The notes: generated from the letters alone by a model not told the origin. Counted from the stretch's first letter, positions 9,476 through 18,323 are shown. The stretch: 64,000 bases of DNA from Carboxylicivirga fragile (GCA_025499625.1 JAFMVD010000018.1:33726-97725), one strand, 5' to 3'. A program made the numbers and translations.

Positions 9476-11001
9476 TATTGTGGTTGATGCTGCGGTCTTA
9501 GTAAATCCATCACTGTTTTCACAGGGTTGAAGGTGGTAATAGGCACTTCCACAAAGAAGGTTAGCCAGTTGGCCATGGCACCATTCCAAAGTCCTGGTAA
9601 TTCTAGTGCTTTAAGTTCCTTTCCATTTTGTGTTTTCTCCGAGATAAAACCTGTGTTATGGTCGATGTAATCCAATAAATTAAACTTCTGACCTTTGTAA
9701 TCCTTAACAAAACAGACCAAGTCAACCGGGTTAAAATGAGTACTATTATTTAAAATATCCTGCTGAGCACTATCGCTTGGATCTATCTGTGCGCCTTCAA
9801 CTACTTGTAGCGTAACACTGCCATCGCTTTGCTCAACCCAGAATGGGCCACCTCCCGGTTCGCCTTCATTCTTCACCATACCACAAACGCGTATTGGTCT
9901 ATTTAAACGTTCGTGTATGAATTGCTTCGTTTTTGCAAGATCATCAACACTTAATTGAGATGTATCAATTTGTAATTCGTCTTTTAAGAATTGGATACCT
10001 GCCTGAATACCTTCCTTTATGGTTCTCTTGTCTTCCAAGTTGTTGAGAATTCCATGTATGGTTTCCCTTTTCGATAGGAGTAATCCAGCTAATATTTTTT
10101 TGTATTCGATGGTGTCAGCCTGCAAATGTTCGGGAACTACATTGTCGATGTTCTTAATAAAAATGATATCATCCTTAAGATCATTTAAGTTTTCGATCAA
10201 GGCACCATGTCCACCTGGGCGAAATAGTAGTTCGTCATTCTCTGTTCTAAAAGGGGTGTTATCTGGATTGGCTGCTATGGTATCGGTGGATGGTTTCTGA
10301 TACGAGAAACTGACATCAAATTTTGTATTGTATTTGGATTCGTATTTTTGTTTCACATCACTCAGTAGTGCTTCAAACTTTTCGTGATGCTCTGGACTAA
10401 CCGTATAATGTACTTTGCCATTCCTTTTATTGTTGAGACTATAACCTGCCGTTTCTCTCAAATGTTCTTCAAAAGGCGTCACTGCCTTTTCTCCATTCGC
10501 ATGGAATTTTAATAAACCTTTAGGTAATTTACCATAATCTAAGCCATCAGCTTGCAATAACTGGCTTATAATAGAGTGAAGAGCTGTGGCATCAATATTA
10601 TCCAGGTTTATATTAGAATCAAGCAATGTTTTTAAATCATTATAAAATGCAAAATCAGATAAACGATCATTAAATGTTTTGTATGGTTCCTCATCGAATT
10701 TACTTGCCTGCAAATCCACATTTTGAATATATTCAAATAAAGATTTAAACATGCGTGTGGCCGCACCTGAGGCTGGAACAAATTTACATGGCGCTAAATC
10801 ATTTTTTATTGCGTCGTTATAGATATTAACAAAGTCTGCTTTTTTATCATCATGTACAGCGATTATACCGTCACTAATCGTTGCTGCTTTTATCAATTTT
10901 GAAAAGGGAAAACCAGACTTAAATTGTTCTAGTTGTGAACTAACCTTATCAATACTAATATCTTTCTTGCTTAATAGTTGTTTATCCTTGTCTGAAATCA
11001 T
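9475..11001 (-). CDS. DUF4301 family protein
   Basis: The 508-residue protein matches the DUF4301 family, which is nearly confined to Bacteroidota and is about this length. Recognisable stretches are the N-terminal LEQFKSGFPFSKLIKAATISDGI, the glycine-rich PASGAATRMFK, the central RPGGHGALIENLNDL and the late CGMVKNEGEPGGGPFWVEQ. The two glycine-rich segments recall nucleotide-sugar pyrophosphorylase loops, so a nucleotidyltransferase-like fold is an inference; no function is established. The ATG at 11001 is preferred over the TTG at 11055 because the family begins near ISDKDKQLLSKKDI. The gene stands alone and its stop overlaps the repeat element downstream. Confidence 0.85.
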   Translation of the reverse strand: MISDKDKQLLSKKDISIDKVSSQLEQFKSGFPFSKLIKAATISDGIIAVHDDKKADFVNIYNDAIKNDLAPCKFVPASGAATRMFKSLFEYIQNVDLQASKFDEEPYKTFNDRLSDFAFYNDLKTLLDSNINLDNIDATALHSIISQLLQADGLDYGKLPKGLLKFHANGEKAVTPFEEHLRETAGYSLNNKRNGKVHYTVSPEHHEKFEALLSDVKQKYESKYNTKFDVSFSYQKPSTDTIAANPDNTPFRTENDELLFRPGGHGALIENLNDLKDDIIFIKNIDNVVPEHLQADTIEYKKILAGLLLSKRETIHGILNNLEDKRTIKEGIQAGIQFLKDELQIDTSQLSVDDLAKTKQFIHERLNRPIRVCGMVKNEGEPGGGPFWVEQSDGSVTLQVVEGAQIDPSDSAQQDILNNSTHFNPVDLVCFVKDYKGQKFNLLDYIDHNTGFISEKTQNGKELKALELPGLWNGAMANWLTFFVEVPITTFNPVKTVMDLLRPQHQPQ

Positions 11002-11224
11002 AGCTGTTCTTGTATTATTAAAAGTAATATTACTGCATTCATTTAAAATATGCAAAGCCTTTACCTAACTAATTTTTGTTTCAAGGTAGCTGTCTTCTGT
11101 GTTCGACTATTTAAACAAAAAAGTCTAATCGATTAATAGTCAGGCGTTTTAGAATTCGAAGTGTTAAGAAAAATTAATATATTGCCAGCGTTTAAATAGA
11201 ATAATCATTAATTATAAATTCTAT

Positions 11225-12442
11225 ATGAAGAAAATCTTCGCAATGGCCGCATTTATAGTATGCGGACTTAGCCTGAGTGCCGAAGGCTACCAGGTGAATC
11301 TACAAGGAAATCGTCAAACAGGAATGGGGCATACAGGTGCCGGCCTTTTGATGGGAGCTTCCAGCATGCATTTTAATCCTGGAGGTTTAAGTTTTTTAGA
11401 AAAAAAGTATGAGTTTTCGCTAGGAGGAAGCGCTATTTTTGGTAAAAATACTTTTCAGAAACAATCACCCTCCACCTACGAAGCTAGTTCGAATAACCCA
11501 TTGGGAACGCCATTTTACTTTTATGGCGCCATGCAATTAAATGATAAAATGACTGTTGGATTATCTGTAACTACGCCCTTTGGTAACTCATTGGTGTGGG
11601 GCGATGATTGGGATGGACGGTTATTAATTCAAGATATTTCATTACGTGCCATATTTATTCAACCTACATTTGCTTATAAGGTTAATGATAAGTTAGGTTT
11701 TGGTGTCGGGCTAATGGCCGTTAACGGAAATGTTAATCTAAATAAAGCTTTACCAGTGCAATCTGCTGCTGGAGATGCGAGTGTAAATATAAAAGGTAAT
11801 ACCTGGGCTTTTGGTTTTAATGCTGGTGTTACTTATAAGGCATCCGAAGCTTTAACACTTGGATTGAGTTATCGTTCAGAGGTAATGGTTAAGCTAGAGG
11901 AAGGTGACGCTGATTTTTCAGTACCAGGTTCTTTAGCCGGTCTTTATCCGGATACTAAGTTTAAATCTGAACTACCTATGCCAAGTAATATTACTTTCGG
12001 TGTTGGATACCAGGTAACGGATAAACTTCTTTTAGCTGTTGATTTGCAGCATGTAGGATGGTCAGCTTATGAGAGCTTAGATTTTGATTTTGAGGCTCCT
12101 ACAGTACCAGACTCTAAGAATATAAGAAATTTCGAAAATACCATGATCTATCGTTTAGGAGCTGAGTATGCTTTGAAAGAAACAATTGATTTACGTGCAG
12201 GGGTATATTACGATACAACTCCTATTCCGGAAGATCACCTAACACCTGAAACACCAGGAACTAATAAAACAGGTTTCTCGGCTGGTATTACATGGTCGAT
12301 AAATGATAAGTTAGATCTTGATGGTTCTTTCTTATACATTCATGGGCAAAAGCGTGAGGATGGCTATGCTCCATCTAACTTTTATGGAACTTATTATACC
12401 AATGCGGTTATTCCTGGTATAGGTCTTACTTATTCATTTTAA
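11225..12442 (+). CDS. FadL/TodX-type outer-membrane transport protein
   Basis: The 405-residue protein has a signal peptide (about 1-19, ending SAE) and the FadL-family plug. The opening GYQVNLQGNRQTGMGHTGAGL and the SSMHFNPGGLSFL motif with its NPG core are diagnostic. A barrel of alternating strands follows, ending LTYSF with the C-terminal phenylalanine that directs barrel assembly. FadL proteins let long-chain fatty acids and other hydrophobic compounds diffuse laterally through the outer membrane. The next gene starts 11 bases downstream and encodes an SGNH hydrolase lipoprotein, so the pair probably releases and imports lipids or acyl chains together. That coupling is inferred from the operon. 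Confidence 0.9.
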   Translation: MKKIFAMAAFIVCGLSLSAEGYQVNLQGNRQTGMGHTGAGLLMGASSMHFNPGGLSFLEKKYEFSLGGSAIFGKNTFQKQSPSTYEASSNNPLGTPFYFYGAMQLNDKMTVGLSVTTPFGNSLVWGDDWDGRLLIQDISLRAIFIQPTFAYKVNDKLGFGVGLMAVNGNVNLNKALPVQSAAGDASVNIKGNTWAFGFNAGVTYKASEALTLGLSYRSEVMVKLEEGDADFSVPGSLAGLYPDTKFKSELPMPSNITFGVGYQVTDKLLLAVDLQHVGWSAYESLDFDFEAPTVPDSKNIRNFENTMIYRLGAEYALKETIDLRAGVYYDTTPIPEDHLTPETPGTNKTGFSAGITWSINDKLDLDGSFLYIHGQKREDGYAPSNFYGTYYTNAVIPGIGLTYSF

Positions 12443-12453
12443 ATTAGAATACA

Positions 12454-13809
12454 ATGATTAATAAATATATTTCAAAAGTTGCCATTGTGCTTATTGCACT
12501 TGTAATGTGGCAATGTGAGCCTAAGGTTGACTCGTTTACCCCTTCCAGTGGCTCGGCAGATTTCTCAAGTTTTGTGGCTATTGGTGATTCGTATACGGCT
12601 GGATATACCGATGGAGCTTTAGGGCAAAGAGGTCAAATGGAAAGTTTTGCTTACATTTTGGCGAAGCAATTAGAATCAGTAGGAAGCAAAGGTTTTAATC
12701 AACCAATGGTAAAATCAAGAGGTAGTGTTGGTAGCACTGTAATTGATGAATCAGGAAGCTTAAATGGATACTATGAATTAAGTACTGCATCTGGTTCCTT
12801 AGCGCCTGTGCCAACAATGGGCGATATGGCCATTCTAGCAGAACGTGTGTATGATGCCAGTAATCCATTTCATAATGTTGGTATTCCAGGAGCAAAGGTT
12901 ATTCATATGAGATATCCAGGTTACGGTATGGCAAATCCATTTTTCACAAGATTTGCAAGTAATCCGGTATCAACAACTGTTATTGATGATGCAATGTTAG
13001 CGAAACCTACTTTTGCTTGTTTATGGATTGGAAATAATGATGTACTTGGATATGCTTTAGCGGGTGGTGAAAGTGATGCTATAACCCCGCATACTTTGTT
13101 TCAATCAGAAATGGAGGAAGTAGTTGATAAGATCTTTGCTGAAGCGAATGGTGTAATTGGGAATATTCCAGCTATTGATGCTATTCCATTTTTTAATACT
13201 GTTACTTATGATGCTTTAGTACTAGATCAAGCTACAGCAGATATGTTAAATGCTCATCCTAATTATATTGCTTATAATCAAGGATCCGAAGCGTTGGGTT
13301 TAGATAAAATTATTTTTCAAGCAGGTTCAAATGCTTTAGTTATTGCGGATGAGGATTATGCTCACCCTGGAAAAATTCGACAAATCAAAAAGGGTGAAAA
13401 AGTTTTATTAAGTGCTTCTGGTAAAATATCTGATAAAGAAATTGGGTGGGGTTACATGCAACCAATTCCTGCTACTCATGTGCTTGATGAATTTGAGTTA
13501 GAAGATATTCGTGATGAGACTATGGAGTATAATAGTGCTATTGCAACTATTTGTGATAATGAAGATATAGCCTTAGTTGATCTAAGTGCCATTATGGATG
13601 AATTAAGCACTACAGGTTTAATAATAGACGGAAATAAGTACACAGATACTTTTGTAACTGGTGGAGTGTTTTCATTGGATGGCATTCATGCAACAGGTAG
13701 AGGTTCTGCGATAATAGCAAATGCTTTTATTGAAGCAATTAATAAACAATATGGCGCTATGGTACCGTTGGCTAATATAAATGATTATGCCGGAGTTAAG
13801 TTTCCTTAG
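12454..13809 (+). CDS. SGNH/GDSL hydrolase lipoprotein
   Basis: The 451-residue protein begins with a hydrophobic leader ending in VMWQC (Cys21), a plausible lipobox. It then shows the four SGNH blocks: block I AIGDSYTAG with nucleophile Ser46, a glycine in block II (GIPGAKV), block III WIGNNDVLG with the conserved Asn, and block V DGIHATG with Asp409 and His412. It is predicted to be an esterase or lipase anchored on the outer membrane or facing the periplasm. It lies 11 bases after the FadL-like gene in one transcription unit and ends before the hairpin at 13832. The substrate is not known. Confidence 0.9.
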   Translation: MINKYISKVAIVLIALVMWQCEPKVDSFTPSSGSADFSSFVAIGDSYTAGYTDGALGQRGQMESFAYILAKQLESVGSKGFNQPMVKSRGSVGSTVIDESGSLNGYYELSTASGSLAPVPTMGDMAILAERVYDASNPFHNVGIPGAKVIHMRYPGYGMANPFFTRFASNPVSTTVIDDAMLAKPTFACLWIGNNDVLGYALAGGESDAITPHTLFQSEMEEVVDKIFAEANGVIGNIPAIDAIPFFNTVTYDALVLDQATADMLNAHPNYIAYNQGSEALGLDKIIFQAGSNALVIADEDYAHPGKIRQIKKGEKVLLSASGKISDKEIGWGYMQPIPATHVLDEFELEDIRDETMEYNSAIATICDNEDIALVDLSAIMDELSTTGLIIDGNKYTDTFVTGGVFSLDGIHATGRGSAIIANAFIEAINKQYGAMVPLANINDYAGVKFP

Positions 13810-13831
13810 ATAATTATACGAATGAAAATAT

Positions 13832-13866
13832 AACGGCGCTAAAACCATTGTGGTTTAGCGCCGTTT
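13832..13866 (+). terminator. GC-rich hairpin, left copy flanking the TA cassette
   Basis: The stem pairs AACGGCGCTAAAACC with GGTTTAGCGCCGTT around ATTGT. It follows the SGNH gene by 22 bases and ends in TTTGTGTTTT, so it can terminate that operon. A copy with 32 of 35 identical bases lies at 14519-14553 on the other side of the toxin-antitoxin genes. Confidence 0.75.
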
Positions 13867-13936
13867 GTGTTTTGTAATTATACTATTTGCACAGCTAAGC
13901 GAAAATATTGTAACTTAGAACAAAGTTTTTTGTGTT

Positions 13937-14170
13937 ATGACTAAGATTGAGGTTATAAAAAATAGGTTGATTGATAGGGTTTTGGCAACCAATAATGAGA
14001 GTCTGTTAAAAGCTATCGATAGTATATTTGAGTCAACAAGTGAGGAAGAAAAGGTCTTATTATCATCTGAGCAAATTGAAATGTTGCAAATGAGTGAGAA
14101 TGATATAAAGAACGGAGATATTGTTTCTGAATCCGAAATTGAAAAATTGGATGAAGAATGGTTAAGCTAA
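13937..14170 (+). CDS. Putative antitoxin of a RelE/ParE-type TA pair
   Basis: This small acidic protein (77 residues) begins MTKIEVIKNRLIDRVLATNN and is predicted helical, with an acidic C-terminus ending in LDEEWLS. Its stop overlaps the toxin start by 13 bases, the usual tight coupling in type II systems. It resembles the short antitoxin-like component paired with RelE/ParE toxins in Bacteroidota, which typically lacks a clear DNA-binding domain. The C-terminal acidic part would wrap the toxin. The assignment rests on size, composition, position and this resemblance. Confidence 0.75.
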   Translation: MTKIEVIKNRLIDRVLATNNESLLKAIDSIFESTSEEEKVLLSSEQIEMLQMSENDIKNGDIVSESEIEKLDEEWLS

Positions 14171-14469
14171 AAGTTTACTGGACTCAGACGGCCATAAAAC
14201 AAAGAAATCATGCATTTGACTATTGGAATAAGAGAAATAGAAGTAAATCTTTTTCAAGAAAATTAAATATTGCAATAAAAGAACGAACAAATCTTCTCAA
14301 AAAACACCCAGATTTAGGGAAGGCAACCAATTATGAACAAATAAAGGCTGTTTCTTTAGGGCATTATAGTATTTTATATCTAAAACAAGGTTCGAAGATT
14401 ATTATTTCAGGTTTCTGGGATAATAGGCAAGACCCTTGTAAATTATTGAAACATATTGAAGGCAAATAG
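14158..14469 (+). CDS. RelE/ParE superfamily toxin
   Basis: The 103-residue basic protein fits the RelE/ParE fold. It has the N-terminal strand VYWTQTAIKQ, a long helix containing FDYWNKRNRSKSFSRKL, the KHPDLGKATNYEQIKAVSLGHYSILYLK strands and a closing IIISGFWDNRQDP. The last block (FWDNRQDP) is frequent in ParE-like proteins of Bacteroidota. ParE members poison DNA gyrase and RelE members cut ribosome-bound mRNA; the sequence alone does not decide which. It is translated from an ATG within the antitoxin frame (14158). The pair is bracketed by matching hairpins at 13832 and 14519. Confidence 0.88.
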   Translation: MVKLKVYWTQTAIKQRNHAFDYWNKRNRSKSFSRKLNIAIKERTNLLKKHPDLGKATNYEQIKAVSLGHYSILYLKQGSKIIISGFWDNRQDPCKLLKHIEGK

Positions 14470-14518
14470 AACATGCCACTAGCTATTAGAATTTTTCAGT
14501 CCATTTGAAAAATATAAA

Positions 14519-14553
14519 AATGGCGCTAAATCCACTGTGGTTTAGCGCCGTTT
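14519..14553 (+). terminator. GC-rich hairpin, right copy flanking the TA cassette
   Basis: The stem pairs AATGGCGCTAAATCC with GGTTTAGCGCCGTT. It differs from the left copy at 13832 in only three positions. A similar GAAAAATATAA word precedes both copies. It lies 49 bases after the toxin stop and can terminate the cassette. Confidence 0.75.
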
Positions 14554-14609
14554 CTATATTGTCTAAAGTTGATCTAAAGTCTATTTATCTATTATCTAAT
14601 AATCTATTT

Positions 14610-15431
14610 TTAAAACTGTACAATTGTTTTTCTAATTTCAACCAAACGAGTCATTAAACCTTCCAGTAAATCAAGGTGTAACATGTTAGCACCATCTGAC
14701 TTGGCATTGGCGGGATCAAAATGGGTTTCGATAAATAATCCATCGGCTCCAACAGCAATACCGGCTCTGGCCACCGTTTCGATTAATTCGGGCTTGCCTC
14801 CTGTAACACCACTGGTTTGATTTGGCTGCTGTAACGAGTGGGTTATATCTAATACAACCGGCACATCAAATTTCTGCATGGCAGGGATGCCTCGGTAATC
14901 AACAATCATATCCTGGTAGCCAAACATTGTACCACGGTCGGTTAATACCACTTGATCGTTACCCATGTCGCGTACTTTGTTAACTGCAAATGTCATTGAT
15001 TCTGGACTCAAGAATTGACCTTTCTTGATGTTAACCACTTTACCTGTTTTAGCGGCAGCTACCAATAAATCAGTTTGTCGACACAGAAAGGCTGGAATCT
15101 GCAATACATCAACATATTCGGCAGCCATGGCAGCTTCATCAGCAGCATGAATATCTGTTACAGTTGGTACATCAAATGTTTCGCTAACCTTACGTAGAAT
15201 CTTTAATGCCTTTTCATCGCCAATACCACTGAATGAATCAATTCGTGAGCGGTTAGCCTTACGATACGAGCCTTTAAAAATATAAGGTATCTCAAGTTTG
15301 TTAGTAATTTCAACAGCACGTTCGGCAATTCTAAGCGCCATATCTTCGCCTTCAATGGCACAAGGGCCTGCCAATAGGAAGAAATTATTACTGTTGGTAT
15401 GTTTAATTCTGGGTATCTTATTTAAATCCAT
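14610..15431 (-). CDS. kdsA: 3-deoxy-8-phosphooctulonate (KDO 8-P) synthase
   Basis: KdsA condenses phosphoenolpyruvate with arabinose 5-phosphate to make KDO-8-phosphate for the inner core of lipopolysaccharide. The 273-residue protein has the expected length and motifs: LLAGPCAIEG near the N-terminus, the FKGSYRKANRS phosphate-binding stretch, IPAFLCRQTDLL, the VNIKKGQFLSP segment and the late THSLQQPN. It confirms a Gram-negative envelope. The upstream gap (15432-15560) holds repetitive AGTCCG words and separates it from rarA, so the two genes may not share a transcript. Confidence 0.97.
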   Translation of the reverse strand: MDLNKIPRIKHTNSNNFFLLAGPCAIEGEDMALRIAERAVEITNKLEIPYIFKGSYRKANRSRIDSFSGIGDEKALKILRKVSETFDVPTVTDIHAADEAAMAAEYVDVLQIPAFLCRQTDLLVAAAKTGKVVNIKKGQFLSPESMTFAVNKVRDMGNDQVVLTDRGTMFGYQDMIVDYRGIPAMQKFDVPVVLDITHSLQQPNQTSGVTGGKPELIETVARAGIAVGADGLFIETHFDPANAKSDGANMLHLDLLEGLMTRLVEIRKTIVQF

Positions 15432-15439
15432 AATTTTTA

Positions 15440-15500
15440 AATAGTCCGAAGTTCCGATAGCATTCGGAAGAAATCCGTAGTCCGAATTTCTTTGTTCGGG
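15440..15500. repeat. Short AGTCCGAA-type intergenic repeats
   Basis: TAGTCCGAAGTTCCGATAGC and ATCCGTAGTCCGAATTTC repeat the word TAGTCCGAA within 60 bases, with TTCGGA and TTCGGGG as inverted forms that can pair. A degenerate match occurs near 5906-5935. It is probably a small dispersed repeat. Confidence 0.45.
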
Positions 15501-15560
15501 GTTAATTATTTATAATGCAAAAGTACAATACATCGATCTATATTAATACAAAACCTTAGC

Positions 15561-16835
15561 TTATTTCTTTTTCCATAGAAACTTCATGCGCTCATCAATC
15601 TTTGATTCCTGAGGATTGACTTGCGGCGTATACAATTCCTTATCTTTTATTTCATCTGGCATGTAATCCTGTATCACAAAATTATTAGGATAACTATGCG
15701 AATACATGTATTCTTTGCCGTAATTCAACTCTTTCATCAGTTTGGTTGGCGCATTTCGCAAATGTAAAGGCACGGGTAGATTACCTGTTTGTTTAACGAT
15801 GGATTGGGCATCTTTAATGGCCATGTAAGCCGAATTACTCTTAGGACTTGTCGCCAAATAGATGGTACATTGCGAGAGAATGATTCGTGATTCGGGCCAG
15901 CCAACCATTTTTATGGCCTCAAAGCAATTGGTGGCTAATAATAAGGCATTTGGGTTGGCCAAACCTATGTCTTCCGATGCTGAGATGATGAGTCTGCGCG
16001 CTATAAACTTAGGGTCTTCGCCACCTTCAACCATACGTGCTAACCAATAAACTGCGGCATCAGGATCGCTACCACGTATCGATTTAATAAAAGCAGAGAT
16101 GATGTCGTAGTGCAATTCCCCATTTTTATCATATTGTGCAGGGTTCTGCTGAAGATTATTGGTGACTAATTCATCGTCGATAACAATTTTATCTTTGCTG
16201 ATTTCCGCATTAGAGACTAACTCTAAAATATTCAGTAGTTTTCTAGCATCGCCACCGGAATAACGAAGCAAGGCAGAATCTTCTTTTATTGTAATTTCTT
16301 TTTCTTTAAGAAGAATGTCCTTCTTAAGAACATTGTCAACTAATTCAAGTAAGTCCTCTTTTTCGAGTGCTTGAAGTACATATACCTGACATCTTGAAAG
16401 TAATGGTGATATTACCTCAAAAGATGGATTTTCGGTAGTTGCTCCAATAAGCGTGACAGCTCCTTCTTCAACAGCTCCAAGCAAACTATCTTGTTGTGAT
16501 TTACTGAAACGATGTATCTCATCAATAAATAAAATAGGAGAGGGTGAGCTAAAAAAACGCGCCTTCTTTGCTTTTTCAATGGCTTCACGTACATCTTTCA
16601 CACCTGAATTGATGGCTGATAGCACATAAAAAGGTCGTTCGAGTTGCTTGGATATAATTTTAGCCAAAGTAGTTTTACCTACCCCAGGAGGTCCCCAAAG
16701 AATGATGGATGATATTACCTTACGTTCGAGCATGTTGCGCAATACCGCACCTTTACCAACAAGGTGTTTTTGTCCAATATAATCGTCAAGATTGCGCGGC
16801 CGCATACGTTCGGCCAAAGGAGGATATCCGCTCAT
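15561..16835 (-). CDS. rarA: Replication-associated recombination protein A (AAA+ ATPase)
   Basis: RarA (MgsA/WHIP family) is a tetrameric AAA+ ATPase related to clamp-loader subunits that acts at stalled replication forks. The 424-residue product shows the opening PLAERMRPRNLDDYIGQKHL, Walker A WGPPGVGKTTLAK, Walker B LFIDEIHRF, the sensor GATTENPSFEV and the arginine-bearing LLSRCQVYVL. The C-terminal half has the family-specific SDPDAAVYWLARMVEGGEDP and ASEDIGLANP stretches. The gene stands alone, with a REP hairpin just upstream of its start (16869-16915). The start ATG gives MSGYPPLAERMRP, as expected. Confidence 0.95.
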   Translation of the reverse strand: MSGYPPLAERMRPRNLDDYIGQKHLVGKGAVLRNMLERKVISSIILWGPPGVGKTTLAKIISKQLERPFYVLSAINSGVKDVREAIEKAKKARFFSSPSPILFIDEIHRFSKSQQDSLLGAVEEGAVTLIGATTENPSFEVISPLLSRCQVYVLQALEKEDLLELVDNVLKKDILLKEKEITIKEDSALLRYSGGDARKLLNILELVSNAEISKDKIVIDDELVTNNLQQNPAQYDKNGELHYDIISAFIKSIRGSDPDAAVYWLARMVEGGEDPKFIARRLIISASEDIGLANPNALLLATNCFEAIKMVGWPESRIILSQCTIYLATSPKSNSAYMAIKDAQSIVKQTGNLPVPLHLRNAPTKLMKELNYGKEYMYSHSYPNNFVIQDYMPDEIKDKELYTPQVNPQESKIDERMKFLWKKK

Positions 16836-16868
16836 GTTTATTTATTTGATTGATCAAAATTACAAAAA

Positions 16869-16915
16869 ATATTAAACGGTTGACATCGCTTTAAGCGATG
16901 TCATCCGTTTAATAT
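16869..16915. repeat. REP hairpin, left partner of the RAYT gene
   Basis: A near-perfect palindrome of 47 bases with core TTGACATCGCTT / AAGCGATGTCA and outer arms ATTAAACGG / CCGTTTAAT. The stop codon of the leftward transposase gene (16911-16909) lies inside it. The core TGACATCGCT...AGCGATGTCATCCGTTTA recurs at 17566-17600. Confidence 0.85.
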
Positions 16916-17523
16916 TCTAGAAGAAGGCTTTGCCTTTCTTTATGAATACAGTTGTGGTAATTGTTAAAAGTGCCAAGATCTTCAAAAAAAGAGAGCCCAT
17001 GTGCCTTATTTATTATTCCTTCATGATGGCTAGTATAGTGTTTGTAAGAACTATGGGTGTAGGTTTTATAATCTAATTCAATGTGTTTTGTGGGGTTGTG
17101 ATGAATGTAAAAAATGAGATATTTGATATATTCATCATCTTCGATCATAATGCGTTTAAAAGGTCTCTCAAAAAGTGACCCTGTTCTGTTTTCTTGTTTG
17201 TTAATTGCCTGAGAGTATGAAACAAAAAAACGTCTGAATTGATTGGAGAAGTACTTGTTTATTTCAGATTCTCCGCTTAGAGTTTTATATTTATTATTAT
17301 CTACCTGTGAGATTTTTTCAGGTATTTGTATTAAAAAATGAAAGTGGTTTAACAACAGACAATAAGCCAATACATCACACTCATTTAAGTATTTGTCAAG
17401 TTGCCTAAGGAAATAGTTATAGTTCTCTTCTCGAAAGAAAATCTTCGTGCTATTAATGCCTCTATTGAATAGATGATAATATTTTCCTGGCAGTAAGGGA
17501 GTTTTTGTTTTAAGTGAGGGCAT
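16909..17523 (-). CDS. REP-associated tyrosine transposase (RAYT, Y1/IS200-like)
   Basis: The 204-residue protein belongs to the Y1_Tnp HUH nucleases. It opens with PLLPGKYYHLFNRGINSTKIFF, the RAYT beta-strand consensus. The metal-binding HUH motif appears as LLLNHFHFLIQ (His-Phe-His). The region DDEYIKYLIFYIHHNPTKH matches the conserved YI-x-NP block carrying the candidate catalytic tyrosine. RAYTs bind and cut REP hairpins and are usually single-copy chromosomal genes, thought to be domesticated. Here the gene is flanked on both sides by hairpins sharing the core TGACATCGCT, and the left one overlaps its stop codon. The frame appears intact, so activity is plausible. Confidence 0.9.
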   Translation of the reverse strand: MPSLKTKTPLLPGKYYHLFNRGINSTKIFFREENYNYFLRQLDKYLNECDVLAYCLLLNHFHFLIQIPEKISQVDNNKYKTLSGESEINKYFSNQFRRFFVSYSQAINKQENRTGSLFERPFKRIMIEDDEYIKYLIFYIHHNPTKHIELDYKTYTHSSYKHYTSHHEGIINKAHGLSFFEDLGTFNNYHNCIHKERQSLLLEY

Positions 17524-17565
17524 TTTGTTTATAAAATTATGAAAGTATAACTAAGAAAGCAATAT

Positions 17566-17601
17566 GGATGACATCGCTAGAAGCGATGTCATCCGTTTAT
17601 A
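17566..17601. repeat. REP hairpin, right partner of the RAYT gene
   Basis: GGATGACATCGCT and AGCGATGTCATCC form a perfect 13-bp stem around AGA (17566-17594), followed by GTTTATA. It repeats the left REP core and its CCGTTTA tail in the same orientation, 43 bases upstream of the transposase start. Confidence 0.85.
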
Positions 17602-17646
17602 TGTAAACAAAACTTGCTTAGCGCTGTTTTTTTCAAAAAGACGTTT

Positions 17647-18243
17647 ATGCGATATATAATACTACTAACAATAATATGGGGAATTAATTCGATTAATATG
17701 CAAGCACAAGATACAGCAGTGGCCACATTTGGAGGTGGATGCTTTTGGTGCACCGAGGCAATTTTTTTAAAGCTAAAGGGTGTGGATAAGGTTGAATCAG
17801 GTTACAGTGGTGGCGAATCAAAAAATCCGACTTATAAAGAAATTTGCACTGGGTTAACTGGTCATGCCGAGGTGATACACATTACTTACCAACCAGCACT
17901 AATTGAATTTGAAGATTTGTTAGAAGTTTTCTTTGCCACTCATGATCCAACTACGTTGAATCGTCAAGGGGCTGATGTAGGAACACAATATCGATCGGTG
18001 GTGTTTTATCACAACGAGCAGCAAAAATCAAAATCAGAATTTATTATTCAAGAACTAAACAGACAATCTGCTTTTGATGATCCAATAGTAACAGAGGTAA
18101 GTGCTTTTGATGTTTTTTACCCAGCTGAAGGCTACCATCAGGATTATTATAGCAATAATAAGAATCAGCCGTATTGTAGAGCAGTAGTAGGACCTAAGGT
18201 GGAAAAGTTTAAAAAAGCATTTAGTGATATTTTGAAGGATTAA
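17647..18243 (+). CDS. msrA: Peptide-methionine (S)-S-oxide reductase MsrA, exported form
   Basis: MsrA reduces the S-epimer of methionine sulfoxide in oxidised proteins. The 198-residue product has the catalytic GGCFWCTEAIF (nucleophile Cys32), followed by SGYSGG, GLTGHAEVIHITYQP, the FFATHDPTTLNRQGADVGTQYRS block and EGYHQDYY. One later cysteine (PYCRAVVGPK) could resolve the disulfide. The first 21 residues are hydrophobic and end MQAQ, a likely signal peptide, so the enzyme would act in the periplasm. ATG 17647 is preferred to TTG 17614, which adds residues before the signal peptide. No msrB is adjacent. Confidence 0.93.
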   Translation: MRYIILLTIIWGINSINMQAQDTAVATFGGGCFWCTEAIFLKLKGVDKVESGYSGGESKNPTYKEICTGLTGHAEVIHITYQPALIEFEDLLEVFFATHDPTTLNRQGADVGTQYRSVVFYHNEQQKSKSEFIIQELNRQSAFDDPIVTEVSAFDVFYPAEGYHQDYYSNNKNQPYCRAVVGPKVEKFKKAFSDILKD

Positions 18244-18323
18244 AAATGTTGAATTAGAGTTTGTTGGGTGAGGGTGTGTTAAGTTTTTTAGTTTTTTAAT
18301 TTTAATTTAAAACTAAATTTACC

